From Daedaleopsis sinensis (taxonomy: Eukaryota; Basidiomycota; Agaricomycetes; Polyporales; Polyporaceae): DNA of 64,000 nucleotides. The notes beneath the pieces were generated by a model that was not told the origin of the DNA, did not search any database, and saw nothing but the letters and a program-made list of their open reading frames with translations. Each line of letters opens with the position of its first letter. Positions within the stretch are counted from its first letter, which is position 1. The stretch lies in assembly GCA_033807695.1 (NCBI GenBank), contig CM066306.1:1550001-1614000 (forward strand). The letters are read 5' to 3'. A program made the position numbers and the translations under genes. This document shows, one piece after another, positions 37,742 to 49,926 of this stretch.

Positions 37742-38553
37742 AGTTGCAGAACGGGCTCCGCTTCGATTCACAGTATGCGTGCGGCGAGTCGTCTTACTAT
37801 CTCGTCGGTGGGAATACCCTGCTAATCCTGCTTGAAACCATAGGCTGTGACGTGCCGGCGCCGGCCTCATGGAATTGCGAACGCGCCTGAATATCACTCA
37901 CTCCCCGCTCCACTGTTCTATACCCACCTCCCACCTCCCTGAAGTTACAGTATTTATACACGTTGCTTTGATCGGTTCTGCATGATGTATGTCGAACGTT
38001 GAACCTCCGTGTACTCAAGGTTATGTGACGACTTGACCTTCCGGAATAGGTATCATATACGACGCTCGCGTAGTATTCTCGCGTAAGTACTTCGAAGCCT
38101 CGAGTTTCAGAGCTGTCTCGCCCCGATCTTCGGGAGTCTTCGGGTCATGCTCGGCAATTATACTTTTGTTAGACTCTACATGCAGATCGTGCGGGGCCCC
38201 GCATTTCGCCCCGAATGCCAAATGGAGGATGCGGGGTCCTCCTAGATCGGATTCTTTCCCGCAATTTAGACTTCTCCACAGTCGTCCACGAGGCATTTTC
38301 GGCAATATGCAGTAAAGATTTATCAAGTACGAGTGCCAGACAGCCAAGTGACGGCTCACACAGGACAAAAGTGCGAGAAAGATGAATGTACAAGTCGAAG
38401 ACCAACATCAATGGCATACACTGCAAGCAGGCGTGAATTATCTAGGGTTCCGTGGATCCGAGGCAGGGCGTGAAGCATGAATGCATGAAGTAGAACATGG
38501 AGCAGAAACAAAATGTATCGTACACACCACACTCATCGCAGCGCGTCCAGTCG
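37742..38553. other. Intergenic region; orphan frame
   Basis: This holds the F-box 3' flank and the MAM3-like 3' end. A minus-strand open frame at 38021-38368 ends in a protein-like stretch (KTPEDRGETALKLEASKYLR), but I do not recognise it and see no gene structure around it. The 3' flank up to about 38009 is homologous to that of copy 1 (up to 11233). Confidence 0.4.
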
Positions 38554-41336
38554 TCACATCTTCGCGTCGGTCGCGTTTGCGTCTGAACCACCTATATTGG
38601 GTGCGTCTTTCTTGTCCTCAGGCCGCGGTTCACTCGGCTTCGCCCCCGCCTCCTCAACCTTCTCCTTCTCCTTCTCCCGTTCGCCAGTGTCCTCCACGGC
38701 CTGAGCACTTCCCTCGGTGTCACCCGCATCGTCCATCGTGTTCGCGCGCTTTCCGCCGAACATCTTGCCCACAAGCCCCCGCTTGCGCCCGCCGGACGAC
38801 ACGCTCCGTGTTATGGGGGTGAGCAGACCAGGGGACGACGAGAGTCCCGCACCCGGGAGCATGCCAGGAGACGAGAGCCCCGCGCCCGGAAGCACGGGCA
38901 CGGTCGGCACGGAGTGTGTATGCGCCACGCCCATGCGCGGGAGCGACTCGGAGCGCACCTCGCGCGCGGTGGCGGCGTTGGCCCCGGGCTCGGCCGCACG
39001 GCCGCGGAAGCGGGAGAGGAAGCGCTTCGCGTCGGGCGAGACGAGCGGCGCGAGGCGGCCCTGGCCTTCGGTGTCGAACTCGTCGTAGATTTCCTCGCCG
39101 ATGAGTTCCTCGACGACGTCCTCGAGCGTGATGATGCCGAGCGGCATCACGTACGGGTCCATGCTCTGTACGAACTACAACGAAGGATCGGGTGAGCGGG
39201 TGCGTGTGGGGCAGAAGGCAGCTGGCGGAGGGACACTCACCTCGTCGGCTTGTTCGCTCCCGAGCACGGCGTCGTCCGGAAGACTCTGCTCGCGGCCTAT
39301 GTTGAGCGCCTTGGCTAGACCCGTCGAGATCATGCCCTGTTGTTGTTTCTTCTCCTTCGCGAGGTTGCCCATCTCAACATCCTCAGTCTTGCTGTCCTTA
39401 GATCCGGACTTGCGCTTCTTGCCACCCTTCCTCCCCCATCTGCGTTTCTTCTTCGTGGGGTCTCCGCGGAGAGTCGCATCGCGATCGCTACCGACGCTGC
39501 TCGCGCCGGTGGCCTCGTCGCCACTGTCGTCAGAACTAGACTCGGAGCTGGACGAGTCGCCGAGCTTGACGCGGTCCTTGAGACGCTGTGTCAAACCCTT
39601 CTTGACTTCCTGTTGGACGCTCTTCGCCTTCTCGGCGCTGAAGCGGCTAACGATCGCCATGTGACTGCGCCCTTCCTGGAACTTGTCGAGTATGTTCAGA
39701 ATAGGCTCGTTGCATGGAACGCAGGGTATGGGGTTGAGCGGGATACTCTTCAAAGGCGTGGCATCCTTGGGGTCGAGCAATAGGAGCTGTTTCACAAGAA
39801 GTACGCCGACGATCTTCTTCACCTTCTTCACACTACTAGGGAGAGGTCCGACGGGTTTCGTAGGGGTAGCAGTGCCAGCCGTAGAGCTCAACTGCGCAGC
39901 AACAACTGGAACGTCGACTTCTTCATAAATTGGAACACGGGAGTGTCCGGTATCGCCGATGCGCTTCATTGTGTCGAAGTCCAACTTGGTGTCGATGCTC
40001 AACATGAAAGTCTTGTCTAGGCGAGTCATGGCCTGCTGAACGACCTTCTCCTGGAGATCGAGGGTAGCACCAATGATCATGATGGTGTCAGATTGCAAGT
40101 CTCCACCGAGTTCACCCGTCGTGGAATGTAGAGCTATAAGTTCCTTCAATTCTGGATTGGGCAATGAGAGTTCAGTGAGCGTGTGAGTGGGAGCCTGACT
40201 CAAATGCTTACCTCCACGACGGTACATGACACCATGATGGGGGCCTAGGATCCACTCCATAAACTTGGCGACAGGCCAGGAGATGATACCCTAGAATATG
40301 CTGTCAGTCATGCTAGTCACAAAGTATGCTGAAAGGTGACTTACAACTGTGTAAAACAGTATACGAACAAACCACGCCATGTTTGCACCAATAGCCAAGC
40401 CATGTCTTGTGCACAATGACTGAGGGATGATCTCTGAGAAGCTGTATGAGAGTCAGCGTCGTGGCACGGTACAAACACTCCAAAGCAAGTGGAAATTGCA
40501 ATCGCTGCCGCAAGGTGACCTAGGCAGCACTAGTACACACAATCTCCCCGCATTACACGATAGTATGCACTGGAAACGACTTCATGTCGTCCCGTGCTGT
40601 GTCCTGCAACTCGAAAAGTCTTTTCACTCGGGGTCGCTGAGACCTGTCCAAGTTGGATAGTGAAAGACGATGACCAAAATGAAGTCTAGTGTGGAAGTCG
40701 AGTTTTCACATTCATCATGCAAGTCTCGCCACCGACTGAGGCGTTCATGATAGTGGAGGAATCACGGCGAGCGAGTACATGGGAGGGAGAACTCACATAA
40801 CAATGAGAACAGTACTGATGACAACGCTCTGGGCGCCACCGCCGAAGACTGGCTCGGAGATGATGGGCAAGGTTTCGTTGACCACCATGTTCGCCAAGAG
40901 AAGAGTGATGAGCAGGAGGTGCCCATTCTTGCGGACAGGAATAATCTTCTTAGCATACTTCTTCTGCTTTCTGCAAGGAGGTAGAATATAGTTCAGCATG
41001 GCGCGTCGCTATGGGAAACAAGGGAGTTCAAACCTACTCTGTCCCACTGATGCTCAGAACATGAAGCTGAGTCTCGTCCAAACTCATGTACCCGAGCGTC
41101 AGCCCCGCAAACAGTCCGGAGAGTAGCACTAGGATAGGGATGAGGATTGCATAGACGGCTAGCTTGGCACCGTGCACCTCAGTCTCGCGCTTGAAATGAG
41201 TGCGAAGATGGGTTGTGTTCGTGGCATCGTCACGCGAGTAACTGAGGAGCTTGCGAACACCGTGCGTGGCGAGTGAGAACAGGGAGTAAGTTAAACGAGG
41301 ATAGCGATTCGCATGATTTATGGGTGTTGGGACCAT
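38554..41336 (-). CDS. MAM3/CNNM-type membrane protein with CBS pair
   Basis: A predicted metal-homeostasis protein of the CNNM/MAM3 family (in yeast Mam3 is vacuolar and affects Mn/Mg/Co sensitivity). The start is placed at 41336 (MVPTPINHANRYPRL), though an in-frame Met at 41471 exists. The CNNM transmembrane domain includes VLLSGLFAGLTLGYMSLDET, HLLLITLLLANMVVNETLPI and FSEIIPQSLCTRHGLAIGAN. The CBS pair follows: FDTMKRIGDTGHSRVPIYEE, NILDKFQEGRSHMAIVSRF and, after a basic/acidic insert (KKKRRWGRKGGKKRKSG), PLGIITLEDVVEELIGEEIY. The C-terminus is disordered and contains VSSGGRKRGLVGKMFGG, the piece duplicated near 11250. The protein ends at 38554. The gene has six or more exons. The family call is strong; the metal is not predictable from sequence. 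Confidence 0.92.
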
Positions 41337-42594
41337 GAATAAGCCGAGAGACTTGGGAGGACTAGGCGGGAGGACAAGAGAGACTCGGAGGAGGAGGAGA
41401 GACGCTCCGCGACCGCGTACTGTATAGGGCCCAGAGACGCCCGACTCACTTGCGCTTGGCACATTACGCACTGCATAGGCGCTTCTCGCTCCGGCATCTG
41501 CGGCATCTCCCGCCGCCCGGCTTCTCAGTTCTCAACCTACTCCGACTCGAGCGTGCAACCCTTCTCTATAGTCCATCTTTCTCACTAGTACCATCATGCA
41601 CAATGAACAACAGCTGGCTTTATAGACGAGGGTGTGTCAAGAACCTCTCCTCTCAATCTCTGCAACGCATGGCCTGCGCTGGAACATCCACGACTCGGAC
41701 GTCTATTACTCGGAACTCATCGCGCCGGAGCATCGTTCGTTACGATTCTGTGAGTGCACCGTGCTCCAATGTACACGTGTATTGACCAGCTTCTATCAGT
41801 GACAGCTGTATTGAGAACCCACCTCCGACACGCAGGCTGCGATGACGACGTAAATACGTAGTTCGTGAGAACCCTGCAGCTGCCACTGGCAGAGCAACTC
41901 TCTCGAGTCTCAGGCCATATAGGAGGTCGACTCGAATGACTGTACTTACCGAAACGGGTGTGATCAGAATTCGAATAGGTGAGTGGCCAATAGTTCCTGC
42001 AATCTCACTGACGCGGTGACATATGGCTGATATGATGTTTCTTGGGCAGATATATACCTGCCGCCCATCGCCCAAGGTTAAAGAACTCAACGGCCCTGAC
42101 AGGTCGCGTCCGGTGTGTGACGCTCCGTGTTTGTCGCGTTTCCAGCGCCTTACTCCGGACCCGGCTTACCGTTTACAAGACGGACAACGGATGTCTCTCG
42201 TATCTTCGATTGCGCAATATATTGCAGCAACGTAGGAGCAATCCACGAGTCGTACATGTCGCCGCCCGTTGGGCCTGTCAACGCTCACACCTCGCGGCGA
42301 TCGAGGCTGGGTATGAGCCAGTCGCAACCGTCCCTCCCATGTCATTGCCCGTCTTGCTTGTCTGATACAGGATGACAACATCTTGACAGCTTCTCTCCCT
42401 TCGTCCTCCTCAAATAGCGCGACAAGGAGCCTCTTTGCCAGGTTCATCGGCAGTTCTCCCCACAGGGCATTGACTGAGTCAGTCGCCCGTTCCTTCGACT
42501 CTCTCAGCTCCCTGGCGGGCGTTTTCTCTTTCTCATTCTTTCGTGTCTCCCTACCCTTCTTTATATCTCAATCTTTTTTGCCTTGCCGTCGAAC
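41337..42594. other. Intergenic region between divergent genes
   Basis: About 1.25 kb between the starts of the MAM3-like gene (minus) and the Ser-rich membrane protein (plus). It should hold both promoters. Open frames are present but short and incoherent, and I see no repeat. Confidence 0.45.
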
Positions 42595-44580
42595 ATGGAT
42601 TGGTGGTCGCTGTTCAGGAATGTTCGCAGGATCACTTTCGGTGCGTCGCCTCCAGTTTGCACACTCGTACGACTCTCATACAAGTTATCGACGGCCAGTA
42701 TTAATCGCACTGACAAGCCTCATTTGGGCCATTGTTCTATCCGTCTACTTGTCGAAAGAATGGAACTACTTCACCATTTTGCAACGTAAGCGCTTATGAC
42801 TTTATTCCTCCATCTACTAACGTGTAAAGTTAGGTTCCATCGTCCTGGCCCTTATTGGCGTCAATGGCGTGACTGCTATTCTACTCTATCTCATGTAAGC
42901 ATCTCAGCTCCTCTTCTGCGCACAGACATCGAGAACCCGATCACAGGATTGTCGTGGTTTTCCGGATGTGGAAGGAATTGTTGCGAATGATCTTCCTGTT
43001 GATGATCCACATAGGTAAGTTCCGTGGATGACACGGATTGTCTCCCGACTCATGGAATGCCATGAACGCAGGCACTGCAATCCCGTTCACTCTGTTCGGC
43101 GTACATTTCTCCTGCAGTATATTTGGTGAGATACTCCGCCAGTTCCATGAAGTTGTTCATATAGCTGTAACGGCATTCAGATACCCAATCGACCTGCACG
43201 ATTGTCGACCTGGCATTCCTGGCGACAGCTTGGACCATCACTGGACTTCGTGAGTTTTTCTTTCTTTCGACGAGCACACTTGTCACTGAGGATGATTACA
43301 TAGTTGTTGGCTATACGATATATCTTTGCTTAATGTCTAGGGTTTCCCGCCCATTTCCGCTCGTTATTCACAACGATCTACTCAGCAGCTACACCCCATC
43401 CCTCAGCCGGAACCCATCGGTCTCCTCGATCAACTCCAAGACGGAACTGCTTGGGTCCAACAATATCTATCCTACCACCCAATCTCCCCGCGCTGCGTCC
43501 GTTTACTCCCAACACTCGTACAACTCGGCTAGCTCTCGTACGATCCCAAAGAGGCTCTTCGTTGTCAACCCGGATGTCCCTCCCCGGTCGGATTCACTTC
43601 CGCGGGTGTCTCGCGAACAGTTGCTGCGTCAGGCCCCCGGCTCGTATGGCGCAATGGGCAGTGTGAACTCTGCGCCGACGGCAAACTCTCTGGGCCTCAA
43701 CTCCAGGTTCTCTGCGTCGACAATCGGGAGTACACAGTCTCTTGATACGCCTCCGACTGCGCTATTCAGAGTGCAGCCTTTCATCCCCGCACGGCTCAGC
43801 CGACAGGTCTCGACCAGGACCACTAATACCACGGGTACGGTACTTAACAGGCAGCAGCAAGCAGAGGAGCAGACCATGGCGCGTGTCTCTCCGCGTCCGC
43901 TCCTTCTCAGCCGGAGCTATTTCATGGAGCAACCCCCGCGCGATGGGACTCCTGAATCGGTAGCGTCGACCGCTACTTACGCCTCGGCACCTCCCCTCCT
44001 CAATGTCGGACACCTTGCAGCCTACCACCCCATCTATCCTTCACAGATATCCCGCTACGGCAGCTACATCTCCCATTATCTGCCCTCTCCCGCTGTCCTC
44101 CCGCCCCAGCTGCAGCCCGGCTCAGCTGCCTCTGCCAGCGAAAGCACCGCGCCGCCGATGGTCATGACGGGTCCTTACGCTGGGTACTCCGGTGCGCCGC
44201 ATGCGCCCGCCCGGCTACACACGGCGACTTCGAGCAACGCTTCGATCCATTCCGTCGTGCCCAGCGTGCACAGTACGGACGAGTACGGCCAGCCTCTTTC
44301 CCGGACTCTCCCCGACCGAGGGCTGCATGTCACCGGCGCCCACTGGCACACCACCTCCACCCGTGACCCTCGCCTGCCGCAGCCTGCCAACATGCGCCTC
44401 GGCGCTCCGCCGCACGCACATCTCCGCAACGCGGGGAGCGAGGACCCTGTCTGGCGCCCATACAGCGCAGGGGCGCGCATGATCACTGCGGCTCAGGCCC
44501 AGTCAAAAGCGCGAGGAACGAGAACGTGTGAGAGTGTATGGGATCGTGTGAGGTTGAGCGCCTCTATCGTGAACGTTTGA
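42595..44580 (+). CDS. Multi-pass membrane protein with long Ser/Pro-rich cytoplasmic tail
   Basis: I do not recognise a named family. The start at 42595 gives MDWWSLFRNVRRITF. A 58-nt intron ending at GGCCAG joins it to VLIALTSLIWAIVLSVYLSK. The following short exons encode further helices: SIVLALIGVNGVTAILLYLM, LLRMIFLLMIHIGTAIPFTL, TIVDLAFLATAWTITGL and LVGYTIYLCL. About five membrane segments occupy the first 160 residues. The last exon (from about 43315) is a long polar tail rich in Ser, Pro, Thr and Tyr (LSRNPSVSSINSKTELLGSN, ATYASAPPLLNVGHLAAYHP), ending at 44580. Many Ser-Arg-Ser and Ser-Pro sites make the tail a likely phosphorylation target; this is inference. The architecture, small membrane domain plus disordered tail, suggests a sensor or scaffold role, but no function can be assigned. 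Confidence 0.75.
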
Positions 44581-44858
44581 TATCGGATTAAATCGTGTAG
44601 ACGCCTGTACATCGTTCGTCTTGACCGCCATCATATCACTGAGAGGATCACCTAACTAGCCTGAGCGTGTCTACATATCGATGGGAGCTAGTCGCCGCTA
44701 CTATGCTGGCTCGTATGGTGCCTTCCATCCTCGCCGCGTGACCTCGACCTTGGGGACCGGGCAAGGTGGGAGCGCTGTGTATATGCCGGTGTTGCAGCCA
44801 TACTATCTTCGAGCACACCTCCTACTTTCAAGACCAAGGTCTGGCTGGTGCTGCCTCC
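44581..44858. other. Presumed left flank of the transposon
   Basis: This short stretch lies between the membrane protein gene and the transposase start. The left end of the transposon should lie here, yet I cannot find CTACAG-type subterminal repeats or a CACTA terminus. The left end may be truncated or use a different motif. Confidence 0.4.
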
Positions 44859-47800
44859 ATGGCTCCTCCCGCTCTCGCAGAGCCTTCAGGCTCATCTCAT
44901 ATCACGGATGGCACGCTGCCGTGCTGGTGCCCTAGTTGCAGAGGAACCGAGAAATCTGGACGGTCGCGGCGGAGGCATGCAGCGCGTCTCGTCCAAACTT
45001 TTACCACACCGTTACTCCAGCTCTCGTCCGACGCCGTCCCGCTCAGTACCGCAGAGAGAACACGCTCTAATCAAACACACAAGGGGCTCAAACGGGCTTC
45101 TTCGAGCGCAGGCGGGCCAGCTCCGCTACATAAGCAGGCCCGTTTGCACACGCTTGCGCCATCGAAGTCCAGAGGCGACGAGAGCGACTCGCATCGCAAT
45201 GGACCCGAGTCGGAACTAGAGGAGCAGGCAAGGGATTCAGGGGAGGTGTCGGTACGTTGATCACTTAGCGACTAGGCCTGGTGTTAACATTTTGCTGATT
45301 GAATATGCTCTACAGGGAGAGGAGGACACCGTCCAGGTCTTTCAGCCCATGGCACCAGCCGGTGTTCCTCAGACTATAGGACACTGGGACGACGGGTTCC
45401 CCACCAATGAGCCTGAAGACAGAAGTCCGTCTGCCCCCCCGGACTCTGGAGAGACCCCGTCGCGTAGCGCAGAGCTCGCCGCGGCTCCCGATCCGGGGTC
45501 TCTTGAAGATGACCTCGATGACGACCCCCTCCCATACGCTCAATTTCCTGACACCCCTGATGCAGATCCCGCGAGTGCGCGGCTACTGGGCGCGGGCTCG
45601 GACGACTCTGCCGCGGATGAAATCCCTTTCGAGGAGTCTGCGCAGAGCACTGGAATTCCTCCGACTGCTGTGTACGACGAGCTGCGGGTTGCGCAGAGGT
45701 TCATTGCGGCGGTGAAGGCTGCGTCCCTCGATGAGAGCAAGCTCGATCCAGAAGTACTCCATCGTCTGCGGCATCCTCCCACTACCCTTCCCACAGAGCT
45801 CGAAGATCGTAGCTTCCGCTTCGCGCTCGATATCTTTCTTGATACAAATACCTCTTCAGATCAGACGTATACATCCGTGCGTGCCAGCTACCTCCGTGCA
45901 CATCCAGACGCCTCTATGCCATCACACTATCAGATGAAGAATCGCATCACAGAACTCACAGGGATCGCACCGCTCGAACACCACATGTGTCCGAATTCAT
46001 GTCTAGCCTATACCGGTCCCTTTTCCGACGACGAGGAATGTGCACAGTGCGGCCTGCCTCGCTACAAGCCGCTGTACGGTACCTCTGCCGGCGAACAGAT
46101 GGCGTCGGGGACGCAGGTCAAGCGGGAGCCACAGCGGGTCTACTACACGCTGCCGGTCGGTCCCCAGCTACAAGCACAGCGGCGGACTCTGCGAGGGGCA
46201 GAGAACATGCGTTATCGCGAACGGGAGACGGCGAGGATCAAAGAAGAGCTTCGAAGGAACGGCGGACATCTCTCCGAGTACGCAGACATTTTCCACGGCT
46301 CAACTTATCTCCACGCTGCCCTTGGTGCGGACAGGGTTATTCAGGACGGCGACACCCTTCTCATGCTTTCGATGGACGGCGCACAGCTGTATCGTAACAA
46401 GCAGTCTGACTGCTGGATGTATATCTGGGTCATTCTCAACCTCGCGCCCGATCTTCGCTACAAAGTCAAGTACGTCTTCCCTGGAGGTTTCATTCCCGGT
46501 CCGAAGAAGCCTGGAAATGTCGACTCTTTCCTCTTCCCCGGGGTCCATCATCTTTCCGGAATCCAGAACGAGGGAGGTCTGCGGGTGTGGGATGCATCGT
46601 GTAACACGGTCATCACCTCCCAGCTTATCCTTGCCCTCATTACCGCGGATGGGCCAGGCATGACGTACCTCAATGGCCTCGTTGGTCATCAAGGTGCGCA
46701 AGGCTGTCGTCTGTACTGCGAGGTCCGGGGACGGCACAAGCCCGGCGCGACCAACTACTACCCTGCACTCCTAAAGCCCGAAAACTTCGCAGTCACTGGG
46801 TGCGATCATCCTGACGTGAACTTCCGCATCAACTCCGCATCGGTGAACAGCTTTCAGAGCTGTGCTGCACGCTATACAGCCAATCTACACGATCTCCTAC
46901 GCGCCGAGAACGAGAGTCAGTACAAACGCCTTCGTTTACGCACTGGCATAGCGAAGCCTAGCATCTTCAGTGGTCTAGATCGGAGGACTCTATATCTGGG
47001 TATACCTGGTTGCTTTCCTGCCGACCAGATGCATCTTATATCCCTAAACCTCACCGACCTTCTTCTATCATTGTTCCGCGGCAAGCTACCATGCGATAAA
47101 ACCGACTCGAAAGCGACCTGGGGATGGGTCATCCTGGTGGACGACATCTGGAAGATACATGGCAAGCAGGTCGTCGCATGTACCCCCTATCTCCCTGGTT
47201 CCTTTGACCGACCGCCTCGAGACCCCGCAGAGAAGATCTCAAGTGGGTACAAAGCCTGGGAGTTTCTCATGTACATATTCGGCCTTGGACCACTGCTGTT
47301 CTACGCCACTCCTCTTCCCGACGTGTACTTCCGAAACTTCTGCAAGCTTGTCCGAGGTGTTCGTCTGACACTCGCTCGACGTATCCCTGCTGTAAATCTC
47401 AAACTCGCGGAGCGCCTCCTTGTCGAGTTTGTGGAGGAGTTTGAGGCTCTCTACTACCAGCGTCGTACCGACCGTCTCCACTTCATACGGCAGAGCATTC
47501 ACGCCTTGCTGCACATCGCGCACGAATGTGAGCGTCTCGGCCCCCAAGCATGCTACACTCAGTGGACCATGGAGCGGACAATCGGTAATCTGGGGCAGGA
47601 GATTAAGCTGCACTCAGATCCCTACATGAATCTCTCTAGGCGTGGTGTTCGCCGCTCTCAGCTGATCGCCCTCAAAGCAATGATTCCCGGTCTGGATTCC
47701 GATGAAATCCCTCTCCCCCGAGGCGCAGAAGATGTTGGAGGAGGATATGTCCTTCTACGAGCAGCGGAGCAAGTGCCGTCAAGTATTCTGCCCACAGAGG

Positions 47801-48407
47801 CAGCAGCCATAGTCACGTATCTGTGTCATGCGGGGGTACCCGCTCCCTCGACTTTTGTTCAAGATGCGCGTGTCGCTCGCTGGGCACGTCTTCGGCTACC
47901 CAACGGTCAAGTTGCACGGTCCGCATGGAAGGAAACTCTGAAGCCGCTCTCACGGGTTCGCATGGCACGGAACGTGAAGGTACATTGACATTGCGTATGC
48001 CACGGTGTGGATGAAGACGGGAGCTGACTAGAGTTGTACAGATCGTTCGCGAGGGACGTACCGAATTCGCAGAAGTCATGTACTACATGCGCCTGCGCGT
48101 GGGTGAAGAGCTCCACTCGCTCGCGATGGTGTCATTATACAGCCCTCCCGACCCATCTCTCCTCGAGATGTCTTCCGGTACGATATGGTCGTGCACACCC
48201 GGGGACAGCAGCAGTCTGAGTCTGCTAGATGTGCACCACATCGAGGCAGTAGTGGCTATGGTGCCACACCCGGAGCCAATTGGACCTACACATCGAGCGG
48301 GGGCCGTGGACGTGCGAGGAAGGTTCTGTGTGGTTGAAAAGCCAGGACTTGAGGTTGCAACACTGGGAGGATATAGCGAGCGTGTACCAGATAGCGAAGG
48401 TGATTAA
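44859..48407 (+). CDS. CMC-type (Plavaka/TNP2-like) transposase
   Basis: A DDE-type transposase for a cut-and-paste element. There are three exons: 44859-45251 (131 codons), 45316-47979 (888) and 48042-48407 (121 plus stop), giving 1140 residues. Exon 1 starts MAPPALAEPSGSSHITDG with a Cys pair, CWCPSCRG. Exon 2 has a zinc-ribbon-like segment (HMCPNSCLAYTG then ECAQCGLPRYK). Next comes the catalytic-core hallmark LMLSMDGAQLYRNKQSDCW, whose Asp is the likely first metal ligand, then PGGFIPGPKKPGNVDSFLFP, GGLRVWDASCNTVITSQL and a Cys motif (GCRLYCEV). The late WTMERTIGNLGQEIKLHSD holds a candidate catalytic Glu. Exon 3 is a distinct C-terminal domain (FAEVMYYMRLRVGEELHSLA, DVHHIEAVVAMVPHPE) seen in related agaricomycete proteins. 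No stop or frameshift interrupts it. The residue assignments are by motif position, not alignment. Confidence 0.85.
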
Positions 48408-48795
48408 CTCTTAGCATATGTTAGACAGCGTACAGCACATGTTAGAGAGCATACATGGCGACTCGGAGGATCGGAGGCTGGAGCGTTAACTTGGTCTGCA
48501 GCATGTCTGTATTCGAGCGCTGGCGCGTCAACGTAAGACAGGCGTGGGGACACGTCAACATGTAGATACGCGACTTCTCCTCCACCACTCTGCACTCTTT
48601 GCAAGCTGAATGACTCTCGAACACAACTCAGGGACCGGAACTGCTTCAATTGCGGACGGACACAGGTGCCCGAATACACTGCTTACAGTACCCTCATCTA
48701 GGCCGCTCGAACCATCCTTGGGTCACGTCCCAGCATGGAGATAGCTGTCTGGCAGACAAGGTTGATCACCAGGCAACGATGGAGTGCCTTCAGAG
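48408..48795. other. Spacer inside the transposon
   Basis: About 390 bp between the transposase stop and the minus-strand accessory frame. It is rich in short direct similarities (GTTAGACAGCGTACAGCACAT / GTTAGAGAGCATACA-type) but holds no gene that I can support. Confidence 0.35.
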
Positions 48796-49511
48796 TCAAT
48801 CTAAATGTGCAAGACCAAGGTGAGTAACTCTGACAATTATATGGCTGGATCCGAGTGGCATGCGTACCATGGTATCTCGCCCCGGACAGTCCCGGTCAGA
48901 GTCAGGCTCTGGCGTGAACATATCTAGAAAGCGTCGCACTGGAGAGGGGATGGACCTTGGGCTTCCGCACGATGAAGGAGAGCCATCGGATTCTGATGAC
49001 TCCGATGGTATGGGCGGAGGCGAGACCCGTCTACTCATCCAAGAAGAATAGATGGTGTCATCAGACCCAACCGACTCCTCGTCTCCTGCGTCGTACTCTT
49101 CATCTGTGAGCGGCCGGCGGTTCACGCTCCTGGACATCTGCAGTGTCCGCCGCTCTACCAATCTGCGAGCTGTATAAGTATATACTGCCAGGCGCGAGAA
49201 GACGAGATGTATGATGCGCACTGCATAGTCCTCTCTATTTGTGCCCAACGTTCACCGAGAATGGCCGCCCATTCGGGTGTGATCTCTTCCTCGATGGGAC
49301 TTTGAGAGCTGCGGACAATCTCTCCCTGAGACACCGGTTGAATGGCTTCACCTGTCTCGCTTGAACAGAGACTACATGCAGTGTATTCGCGAGGAAGCTC
49401 AAGCTCAAGCTCTTCTATCTGAGAGCTGGGCACTATCATCGCATTGACCTCTTCGCTCCAAGCCTCTGTCTGCATGCGCGGTCTGTGGCAGACTCCGCAC
49501 ATAGCCATCAC
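48796..49511 (-). CDS. Transposon-borne accessory frame, minus strand (uncertain model)
   Basis: There are two overlapping minus-strand frames of protein-like composition. The upstream one begins near 49511 with MMAMCGVCHRPRMQTEAWSE and has two CxxC pairs (CGVC and CSLC), which could bind zinc, then an acidic segment (SQIEELELELPREY) and EEEITPEWAAILGERWAQIE. The downstream one, to about 48796, has MSRSVNRRPLTDEEYDAGDE and a Ser/Pro-rich tail ending with RRFLDMFTPEPDSDRDC. A 52-nt candidate intron (GTGCGC...TATACAG, about 49175-49226) lies at the junction, but its phase does not cleanly join the two frames. It could be one spliced gene with a different junction, two genes, or a decaying gene. 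The opposite orientation to its neighbours is typical of multi-gene fungal transposons. Function unknown. Confidence 0.45.
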
Positions 49512-49926
49512 ACCTATTTGGTGACAAGGGGAAGTTCTAGAGATGTCAGTCGCTAAATGCAGGCCTAATTCACTGCCAGATATTGTTCACCTCTCAGCAG
49601 ACCTTCGTTTCGACTCTCAGAGTCCACGAAGTTATCCTCAATGTTTAACGTTACACCCTGAAAACCAATTTGCAACACAGTGAGCACTTCAATTTTATAG
49701 TCTCGCCATGGATGTGATCAGACACACTTACCGGTACCAACCAGGCTAGCAACTCAATGTATGCATGCAGCGGGACCCATGCAATCTTAGAAGAAAGGTC
49801 GGGAGCTCCCGATGCTCTTGCCCGATCTTGCTGACCAAAACGGGGGGGAAGTCATGTGCTCGCGCCACCAACCGTGGTTGCGCTCCCCCCGACTCAACAA
49901 GTCCTCTTTGCGCTGTGTCGTCCACC
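49512..49926. other. Divergent spacer between transposon accessory genes
   Basis: About 415 bp separating the minus-strand accessory frame from the plus-strand accessory gene. It presumably contains both promoters. No feature is recognised. Confidence 0.35.
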
